A stretch of DNA of 11,712 nt from Flavobacteriales bacterium UBA1995. Lineage in GTDB: Bacteria > Bacteroidota > Bacteroidia > Flavobacteriales_D > Sanyastnellaceae. Location: the NCBI GenBank assembly GCA_002336475.1, contig DDCX01000013.1, positions 42,189 to 53,900 of the forward strand, read 5' to 3'. A program made the position numbers and the translations under genes. Below are positions 5,930-11,712 of the stretch, piece after piece (position 1 is the first letter of the stretch; every line of letters begins with the position of its first letter). The notes beneath the pieces are model-generated. The model saw nothing but the letters and a program-made list of their open reading frames with translations, searched no databases and was not told the DNA's origin.

Positions 5930-7457
5930 GTGCCGGTCCGGGCATGGGCAGCACCTCTGGTGTCGGAACCAACCCTGGACCGCTGTGCCGCATCGCGGGC
6001 AAAGCTTGAATTTCAAAAGCCTCCGTCCAACGAAGGTCTCCACCGGTATGCAACAAGGTATATGGCAGTTGCCGCAGTCCTCCATGGCGGGCGGCAGCAG
6101 TGCGAATGAGCTGCTCAAAAGCAGCCCAATCCTGACCTGCATCCACCACAATCCACTTCAAATCTTTGAAGGGCGCTTTCCCGCGGCGACCTGGACCCTC
6201 AGTAGACGTCATCATACGCTCCAACACCTGCAACTGCAACACGGTCGTCGGTGCACTGGCATCGATCCACAGCCAAGCTACAGGACCTGACTCTGCCCAC
6301 TCTTCCATCCTCATCAAACTGCCAGAGGCAGAAAAAGCGCGCAACGCTCCCGGCAAAGTCCCAGGCTGCTCAAGTTTCTGTAAAAGGCGCTGAGAAGATG
6401 CGGCAAACTGAGGGTGATCCAAGCACGCCTCGAGCAGGGACCGCACACCGGCTGGCACTTCCATTGAACGCTCAAAACGACGGGGAAACTGCACCCCCAT
6501 TCCACCGTCTCCACAACGCGCCAAGAACCAAGCTTTAGTGCGGTCAACATCTGGGCTGCCCCACCACACTGAAGTGATGGTGACCAAGCTGTCCATATCG
6601 CCTTCGGTCAAAGCCCTGCGAAGCTCCTGACGCTCTTCCAAGCTCCAACCTTCAAAATCCGCTGCCCGACTCAATCCTTGGAGAAAATGTTCCACCTCCC
6701 CTGCATCGTTGGGCGCAGGCAAAACGCGCGATGCCCAGTCCCGCTCCCAGGTGGCTGCACTGTCCGGGTACAATTCGGGCAATATGCCCCCTTGCAAAGC
6801 ATCGACATAATCCCGCTCTGCCCCCTGTGAACAGCGGTCTAGAACAGCCCCATATGCGCGCTGAAAATCAACTTGATAAGCCGACCACAGTGAATCTTGG
6901 TTGACCTCTTCGACAGGCCCCTCCCCTATGGAAATGCCCAATACTCCAACCGCCTTGTCCTTGGGGGCGCCGGCAGGCCCATCCCACAGCATCGCCTGTT
7001 GCAAGTCGGCGGCCATGGCTTGTTCAAATTCCGTCAGAACCCCCTGCGCCTGAGACACCAAAACCGGCGTCCATTCACGGCCTTGCTCTCCTGTCCACAA
7101 TACAGACCCTGGGCGCGCTGCAAAAGGCGCACCACCCAAAGGGGGTATGGCAAGCTCTGCCCCGTGGTCGTAGGGCCCACAAACTGGCAAAGACCACACT
7201 ACACCGGCACATTCAAGCTCCAAGAAGTGAAGCCGACCATCGTCTGGCCATTCCAACCTGATCTGGCCCTTCATGCCCACCTGCCCTTCTTCCATAAGGG
7301 TCGTTGTCTGGGTCAAAGGGTGGAAGACCTGCACCCTGTAAGGCCTGTTCTCCAGACCTTGCAAAGTGAACTCGGCCGCGGCGTCCTGCCCATGAATGGC
7401 CCCACAAAAGGCCATGAACATCAGGATAGATATGGCCTCGAACCTCCTACTTGCCAT
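5901..7457 (-). CDS. Exported protein with degenerate thioredoxin-like C-terminal domain
   Basis: 518 residues from the ATG at 7457. Residues 1-24 form a signal peptide: basic start MASRR, hydrophobic core, and a likely cut after IHG. Residues about 28-105 are beta-rich and may be a small Ig-like domain such as those preceding TlpA/ResA-type proteins in Bacteroidota. A long, mostly helical middle part is not recognised. The last 120 residues resemble a thioredoxin fold: strand AWLWIDASAP (394-403), a helix, strand WIVVDAG (435-441), and ALP (485-487) where the cis-proline would be. The position for CxxC reads S-A-P-T, so it cannot be a disulfide oxidoreductase in the usual way. The start overlaps the coaD stop by 11 bases. 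A frame extension to 7523 lies within coaD and would place residues before the signal peptide, so I rejected it. Function unknown. Confidence 0.82.
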   Translation of the reverse strand: MASRRFEAISILMFMAFCGAIHGQDAAAEFTLQGLENRPYRVQVFHPLTQTTTLMEEGQVGMKGQIRLEWPDDGRLHFLELECAGVVWSLPVCGPYDHGAELAIPPLGGAPFAARPGSVLWTGEQGREWTPVLVSQAQGVLTEFEQAMAADLQQAMLWDGPAGAPKDKAVGVLGISIGEGPVEEVNQDSLWSAYQVDFQRAYGAVLDRCSQGAERDYVDALQGGILPELYPDSAATWERDWASRVLPAPNDAGEVEHFLQGLSRAADFEGWSLEERQELRRALTEGDMDSLVTITSVWWGSPDVDRTKAWFLARCGDGGMGVQFPRRFERSMEVPAGVRSLLEACLDHPQFAASSQRLLQKLEQPGTLPGALRAFSASGSLMRMEEWAESGPVAWLWIDASAPTTVLQLQVLERMMTSTEGPGRRGKAPFKDLKWIVVDAGQDWAAFEQLIRTAAARHGGLRQLPYTLLHTGGDLRWTEAFEIQALPAMRHSGPGLVPTPEVLPMPGPALTGWLAKRS

Positions 7458-7944
7458 ATCCCACGAGGTCCACTGCATCGGGAACAAAACGTGAAACATC
7501 TCCTCCGTGGTGTACGATGTCACGCACTACACTGCTTGAAATGGGAGCGTGCTCTGGATCTGTAAATAAAATCAGGGTTTCCAGTTCCGCATCGAGGTAT
7601 TTGGTCATCTGCGCGATGGTCCGCTCATACTCAAAGTCACCCCCGTTGCGGACTCCACGGATGAGCCATCCTGCCCCGATGGAATGACAAAAGTCGACGG
7701 TCAAGCCCTCAAACGAGGCCACCTTGATGTTGGGGACATCTGCAAAGGTCGCCCGGCACCAGTCCATCCTGCGTTCCAGTGGGAACATACCGGATTTGTC
7801 CTGATTGACCCCTATGGCCAGGGTCACCTCATCGAACAGCACTGCTGCGCGGCGTAAAATGTTTTCGTGACCGCGGGTGATGGGATCAAAAGATCCCGGA
7901 AAAACCGCCCTTTGGGCACGATCAGTCTTCTGAGCTGGTTCCAT
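7447..7944 (-). CDS. coaD: Phosphopantetheine adenylyltransferase
   Basis: Makes dephospho-CoA from ATP and 4'-phosphopantetheine (EC 2.7.7.3), the penultimate step of CoA synthesis. 165 residues, the usual length. Motifs: FPGSFDPITRGH (15-26), which contains the nucleotidyltransferase TxGH (23-26), RGVRNGGDFEYE (96-107) and ISSSVVR (135-141), the latter contacting ATP phosphates. The ATG at 7944 is chosen; a TTG three codons earlier (7953) is the alternative. The start lies 23 bases inside the end of rsmD. The coaD-rsmD pairing is widespread in bacteria. Confidence 0.97.
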   Translation of the reverse strand: MEPAQKTDRAQRAVFPGSFDPITRGHENILRRAAVLFDEVTLAIGVNQDKSGMFPLERRMDWCRATFADVPNIKVASFEGLTVDFCHSIGAGWLIRGVRNGGDFEYERTIAQMTKYLDAELETLILFTDPEHAPISSSVVRDIVHHGGDVSRFVPDAVDLVGYGK

Positions 7945-8476
7945 GGAAGTCAAAGAAACTGAAATGAACGTGACCGTACTTCCTCATCTCGACAAATCCC
8001 ACTTCTTTACTGAAGTCTTGTCGGTCTCCATGCTCCAAAACAAAGAGCCCACCTTTGGAAACGAGGCCCGCTGCACGAACCATTTCTGGCAACTCCGGCA
8101 ACTTGGGTTCGGTGTAGGGGGGGTCGGCGAACACCAGGTCAAATTGGGTCATGGCTTTGCCGAGAAATGCAAAGGCGTCCGCCCGCAAAACCCTGATGGC
8201 CTCCAATTCAAAATCTTGAGCCTGCTTCTGGATGTAACGGCATGAGCCGGCGTCGCGCTCCACAGAGGTCACCGCCAAGGCTCCCCTGCTTGCCAGTTCA
8301 AAAGAAACAGCGCCCGAACCAGCAAATAAATCGAGGGCTTCAATCCCATCCAATTCTAACCGTGACCGCAGGAGGTTAAACAGCCCTTCCCTGCCAAAAT
8401 CGGTGGTCGGACGGCCCTTGAATTGACGGGGAGGAGAAAACCTCCGTCCCTTGAGCGTGCCGCCAATTACGCGCAT
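7922..8476 (-). CDS. rsmD: 16S rRNA (guanine(966)-N(2))-methyltransferase RsmD
   Basis: Methylates N2 of G966 in 16S rRNA during 30S assembly, using S-adenosylmethionine (EC 2.1.1.171). 184 residues, normal for the family. It opens MRVIGGTLKGRR, has the family segment RPTTDFGREGLFN (22-34), the SAM-binding motif DLFAGSGAVSFEL (49-61) and the catalytic motif DPPY (118-121). The ATG at 8476 lies 10 bases inside the end of the DUF3822 gene, and its own end overlaps coaD. This arrangement implies a single transcript with translational coupling along the chain. Confidence 0.97.
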   Translation of the reverse strand: MRVIGGTLKGRRFSPPRQFKGRPTTDFGREGLFNLLRSRLELDGIEALDLFAGSGAVSFELASRGALAVTSVERDAGSCRYIQKQAQDFELEAIRVLRADAFAFLGKAMTQFDLVFADPPYTEPKLPELPEMVRAAGLVSKGGLFVLEHGDRQDFSKEVGFVEMRKYGHVHFSFFDFHGTSSED

Positions 8477-9327
8477 CGAATCAGTTGAATGATGGGCAAA
8501 AAATGCTGCCTATGCAATCCTGTCACGGCACCAAGGGCAGGGATAAACTTTCCGTAATGCAAGTCCACTGTTTCAAAATGGCGTTGGAATGCCTTGTGGA
8601 CATCACCTGCGGGTTTTACTCCACCACTCAATTGGATGGTCACATCGGCATTAAATCCCAGCGCATGCAACAAGTGCACAGCGCGGTAAACGGCATCTTC
8701 AGGGGTTGCTACCGCATGAGAAACCGAGGCTTGCAATCCCTCCGAAGACAGCAACACCAGATCTACGCTGTCATCCCGAAGGTGCACAGCCAATGCTGTG
8801 CGGCCACGGTTGCGCTCTTCTCTGATGAAGGCCTCGGCCAAGATGGCGCGAGGGTGCCTGAACTTCATGGTGGGTACCAGTGCAGAAAGGGACTGCCTCA
8901 TCGCATGATCAGGTGCATGAACGACGAGGTAAGGCGAACCGACCACTTCGTGCACCTCGGTTCCCAGATGACGCAGGCCCGTCTCTGCTTCAAGCCACTC
9001 GACATCGGTAGCCTGGCCCCGCAGAGCCTCCGGCACAACAGTCGCTGCACCATCAGACATCCAGGTTACTGTGCCCGCGGATTCAGTGCGCATGCTGGTC
9101 GACAACCAATCCTTGCGCTCCTGCATCCTCGCCGGTCCCGGGGGAGCCTCCCAAGTGTGAAGTCCACCCTCCACGAGGGCGCTCCCATCTTCAGAGGTTC
9201 TCAGCCACCGCATGGATGCACCCGCATCAAAAACCCACAATGGGAATGCCCCTTCTGGAACATCCTGTGTTCCATCCAGCGCAGTGAGCACAAAGTCTCT
9301 CTGGCCCTTATTGGCGCCAGTTTCCAT
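8467..9327 (-). CDS. DUF3822 family protein
   Basis: 286 residues from the ATG at 9327. Identified as DUF3822, a Bacteroidota-specific family of unknown function that usually precedes rsmD, from its position, length and general layout; I cannot confirm it by search. The C-terminal half has a beta hairpin TALAVHLRDDSVDLVLL (193-209) and, later, VTIQLSGGVKPAG (247-259). That pair looks like the phosphate 2 and adenosine motifs of the actin-like ATPase (ASKHA) fold, as in PilM or FtsA, but the match is loose. An upstream ATG at 9378 would overlap the preceding gene by 71 bases rather than 20, so 9327 is preferred. No signal peptide or membrane helix. Cytoplasmic. Confidence 0.78.
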   Translation of the reverse strand: METGANKGQRDFVLTALDGTQDVPEGAFPLWVFDAGASMRWLRTSEDGSALVEGGLHTWEAPPGPARMQERKDWLSTSMRTESAGTVTWMSDGAATVVPEALRGQATDVEWLEAETGLRHLGTEVHEVVGSPYLVVHAPDHAMRQSLSALVPTMKFRHPRAILAEAFIREERNRGRTALAVHLRDDSVDLVLLSSEGLQASVSHAVATPEDAVYRAVHLLHALGFNADVTIQLSGGVKPAGDVHKAFQRHFETVDLHYGKFIPALGAVTGLHRQHFLPIIQLIRCA

Positions 9328-10228
9328 CCGTATGTGCTTCAACGAGCGAGCCAAAACGGAGGGTGTCCTTTTTGACATTGGCCCGTCCGAATGGAGTAGG
9401 ATCTTGAACCCGAATGGCACTGACGCGCAATCCGCTCTGTTCAACATAAGTCGTGTCCAACATGAAACGCTCTCCCGACGTCGGGCTGAACGTCAAAGAG
9501 TCCAAGTTGACGGGAGGAAGCTTTTTATCGGTGCGCTTCTTGTCTGCGAAATTCTCCGCAAAAAAGGAAGTGTAGAGGGTGTCCCTCACTTTGTACGCCA
9601 CTGCATCAGCGGTAATGCTGTCCAGGAGGGTCTGCTCATCCCAACCCAACTCTGCGGCAATGCCCGGAACGTCGGACCGCTTGATCACATAACCTTCCTC
9701 AAAGCACATGGCTTCGGGAAGCGTGTCGTGGAACGAACCAATGGAAAAATTCAAAGGCACCAAAGGGGCACCGATGAAGGCAAACAGCGAATCAAAACTG
9801 TCGGTAAAACCACCATTGACCTCTTTGTATGCCACTTGGGCATCCCGGATATCGGTCAAACGCTGGATGGTCAACGCATTCATCGCCTTTTGGTCGGCCA
9901 AGAATTGCTCCTCATCCAAAACAGAGTTGGTGGACGCCATGAAGAAATAGGCAGCACCCACCACTCCAATGGCCATGAGGACCCTGTAAGCTTTCTGAGG
10001 AATGCGGTCCAAGACGGCCGGCATCGCCAAAACGGCGCTGATGATCAAAGCCAATCCTGCAAAAAGCATTTCTGTAGGTTGGCTCAAATCCGCGGTGTCG
10101 GTCGAAGCCATCACACTGCGGATGTACATGGTGGTCCATGCAATTCCAGCCACCAATAGAATCAGGCTAAAGCTGTGGCTGCGGACGAGGAACAGGAGGT
10201 TCCGGTATTTGTCGTTCGAATCGTTCAT
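9308..10228 (-). CDS. Membrane protein with three N-terminal helices and a periplasmic domain
   Basis: 306 residues. Hydrophobic helices at about 19-38, 54-73 and 82-98; the basic start (KYRN) puts the N-terminus inside, so the remaining 200 residues should face the periplasm. Just after the third helix comes RLTDIRDAQVAYKEVNG (123-139) followed by GFTDSFDSL (140-148). This segment recurs in many uncharacterised Bacteroidota membrane proteins and resembles pseudopilin-like helical stems, from memory. Function not known. It is the first gene of the leftward chain ending in the thioredoxin-like protein. Its ATG at 10228 is 42 bases from the divergent helicase start, a space that should hold both promoters. 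Codon position and lack of overlap support this start. Confidence 0.8.
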   Translation of the reverse strand: MNDSNDKYRNLLFLVRSHSFSLILLVAGIAWTTMYIRSVMASTDTADLSQPTEMLFAGLALIISAVLAMPAVLDRIPQKAYRVLMAIGVVGAAYFFMASTNSVLDEEQFLADQKAMNALTIQRLTDIRDAQVAYKEVNGGFTDSFDSLFAFIGAPLVPLNFSIGSFHDTLPEAMCFEEGYVIKRSDVPGIAAELGWDEQTLLDSITADAVAYKVRDTLYTSFFAENFADKKRTDKKLPPVNLDSLTFSPTSGERFMLDTTYVEQSGLRVSAIRVQDPTPFGRANVKKDTLRFGSLVEAHTDGNWRQ

Positions 10229-10270
10229 GCTCGTGTCGAGAAAAGGGGCGAATCAAGCGGGGCGAAGCTA

Positions 10271-11712
10271 ATGAATACCAAGCGGACGACCGCCCTCTGT
10301 GTCCGTACTTTGCCTTCAACCGTGTGCAACTTGCAGACGTTGCCCCCTTTCAGCGTGCCTACAGCCCCAAACTCAGACGAAGTTGAAGACCGCCTCCGGG
10401 GGGCGTTTCCGCATGTTCCCACACCAAGTCAAGACGGACTCATCCACGCATTGGGCCGCTTCTTGGTCAGCACGCAACCCCGGTGCTGCCTCGTGGTGCG
10501 GGGCTATGCAGGAACGGGAAAGACCACCACGATGGCCGCCCTCGTTCAGGTCCTCCGCGACCTGCGCCGTCCGGTAGAACTGCTCGCTCCGACGGGCCGC
10601 GCCGCGCAGGTCATGGGCCGATACGCGGGCCTTCAGGCGAGCACCATCCACCGCCGCATTTACCTCCGCAAGGCCACTCCCGACGGCGGGACCTCCGCCA
10701 GCATCGCACCCTATGCCCGAAAAGGCGCGGTCTTCATCGTGGATGAAGCTTCGATGATTGGACGCGACAGCGGACTCCGTCAAACAGGAGCAGCAGGCGC
10801 CGGTTTCGGCCAACGCGACCTGCTCTCCGACCTCTTTCAATTCTGCCTCCAAGCCCCTGGCAGCCGCATCATCCTCGTCGGCGACGACGCCCAGCTCCCT
10901 CCGGTCGGCAGCGCCATCTCCCCCGCCCTCGACGGCCCTCGGCTCGCCCGAGAATTCGATCTAACCTTGGCCGAGCGCTCCCTCGACGACGTGGTGCGTC
11001 AAGAGCTCGACAGCGGCATCCTCGCCAACGCCCATGCCCTTCGACAGGACATTGCGCTGGCCAAAGACCTGCCCGAAGATGTGAAGGCTCCATTGCCCCA
11101 ATTCAGCACAGAGGCCTTTTCCGACCTGCACATCGTCACTGGGAATGACTTGGCCGAATTGCTCGACGACCTGCACCACCGCCATGGTGATCAAGACGTC
11201 GTCATCATCACGCGATCCAACAAGCGGGCCAACGACTTCAACGAGCAGATCCGCCGACGCATCCTCTGGCGCGAGGAGGAACTCGACGCCGGCGACCGCC
11301 TGATGGTGGTGCGCAACAATTACCATTGGCTCAAAGACGAGGACGCCTACCCCACCGACCTCATCGCCAACGGCGACACGCTGGTCGTCCAAAAAATCGT
11401 ACGCCGTTACGAGCGCTACGGCCTGCGCTATGCCACGGCCGACTTGAAGATGGAGGACTTCCCCAACGCCCCGAGCTTCGAAGCCAGCATCATGCTCGAC
11501 GCCCTCCACGTCGACGGCCCCAGCCTGCCCGGGGCCCGCATGAAGGCCCTATTCGAGGACGTCATGCTCGACCACGCGCACCTCGGCAGCAAGCGCAAAA
11601 TCGCAGAAGCCGCCAAGCAGGACCCCTGCACGCAGGCCCTTCAGGTCAAATTCGCTTACGCCGTCACCGCCCACAAGAGCCAAGGCGGCCAATGGCCCGC
11701 CATCGTCGTCGA
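10271..11712 (+). CDS. RecD/Dda-like SF1B DNA helicase (3' end outside the window)
   Basis: 480 complete codons without a stop, cut by the window edge. Motifs of 5'-3' superfamily 1B helicases are in order: Walker A GYAGTGKTT (78-86), APTGRAAQVMG (motif Ia), Walker B DEAS (158-161), motif III GDDAQLPPVG (204-213), ITRSNKRA in the second RecA-like half, and AYAVTAHKSQG (462-472, motif V region). Only motif VI and the last few dozen residues should be missing. Stand-alone RecD-like helicases of this size are frequent in Bacteroidota and are not part of a RecBCD complex. The ATG at 10271 is the first in frame; about 45 residues precede the domain, and the frame is open further upstream. The reading frame is much richer in GC than the rest of the window. 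Likely role: DNA repair or replication fork processing. Confidence 0.93.
   Translation, partial: MNTKRTTALCVRTLPSTVCNLQTLPPFSVPTAPNSDEVEDRLRGAFPHVPTPSQDGLIHALGRFLVSTQPRCCLVVRGYAGTGKTTTMAALVQVLRDLRRPVELLAPTGRAAQVMGRYAGLQASTIHRRIYLRKATPDGGTSASIAPYARKGAVFIVDEASMIGRDSGLRQTGAAGAGFGQRDLLSDLFQFCLQAPGSRIILVGDDAQLPPVGSAISPALDGPRLAREFDLTLAERSLDDVVRQELDSGILANAHALRQDIALAKDLPEDVKAPLPQFSTEAFSDLHIVTGNDLAELLDDLHHRHGDQDVVIITRSNKRANDFNEQIRRRILWREEELDAGDRLMVVRNNYHWLKDEDAYPTDLIANGDTLVVQKIVRRYERYGLRYATADLKMEDFPNAPSFEASIMLDALHVDGPSLPGARMKALFEDVMLDHAHLGSKRKIAEAAKQDPCTQALQVKFAYAVTAHKSQGGQWPAIVV

Noticed and set aside
8485..9375. Open frame of 296 codons on the + strand
   Set aside because: Antisense to the whole DUF3822 gene; no recognisable motif or domain.
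9212..10159. Open frame of 315 codons on the + strand
   Set aside because: Antisense to the membrane protein and the start of the DUF3822 gene, both in a conserved gene chain. The translation shows no domain and is rich in His, Arg and Gln, as expected from the reverse of a coding strand.
10263..10270. TAGCTTCG on the - strand (one mismatch to TAnnTTTG) upstream of the membrane protein gene; a similar TACCTTCG lies at 5320-5327 before pyrE
   Set aside because: No TTG at the right spacing for either, and the one before pyrE is three bases from the start codon. Probably chance.

Overview
The window looks like chromosomal DNA from a member of the Bacteroidota, most likely a marine or freshwater Flavobacteriales-type bacterium of moderate to high GC. 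The assignment rests on gene content and order: a biotin ligase without an HTH domain, divergent rsfS, pyrE next to a NUDIX gene, and a DUF3822 - rsmD - coaD cluster beside a RecD-like helicase. Starts also lack clear Shine-Dalgarno sequences, which is normal for this phylum. Coding density is extreme. Almost every junction is an overlap or a gap of a few bases, and I see no tRNA, rRNA, IS element, CRISPR array or long non-coding stretch.

Positions 29-2913 (+) hold a tightly coupled three-gene redox operon, the most unusual part of the window. The first gene is a single-chain fusion of an NAD(P)H:flavin reductase domain, a [2Fe-2S] ferredoxin domain, one transmembrane helix and a domain with five CxxCH haem c sites. 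The second is a secreted or membrane-anchored mono-haem protein of the Tll0287-like (DUF3365) type. The third is a small membrane protein with two H-x13-H helices, the signature of a two-haem cytochrome b bundle of the ferric reductase/NADPH oxidase kind. Together they suggest an undescribed NAD(P)H-driven electron wire across the inner membrane: NAD(P)H, flavin, FeS, haem b pair, pentahaem c, Tll0287-like haem.

Positions 2914-5929 hold housekeeping genes: rsfS (-), biotin ligase (+), an SRPBCC-like protein and pyrE (-, translationally coupled), and a NUDIX hydrolase (+). The pyrE and NUDIX start codons share one CATG palindrome.

Positions 5901-10228 (-) form a chain of five overlapping genes read leftward: a three-helix membrane protein, DUF3822, rsmD (16S rRNA methyltransferase), coaD (CoA biosynthesis), and a secreted protein with a thioredoxin-like C-terminus that lacks CxxC. 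Positions 10271-11712 (+) carry a RecD/Dda-type SF1B helicase, truncated by the window end and clearly richer in GC than the rest.
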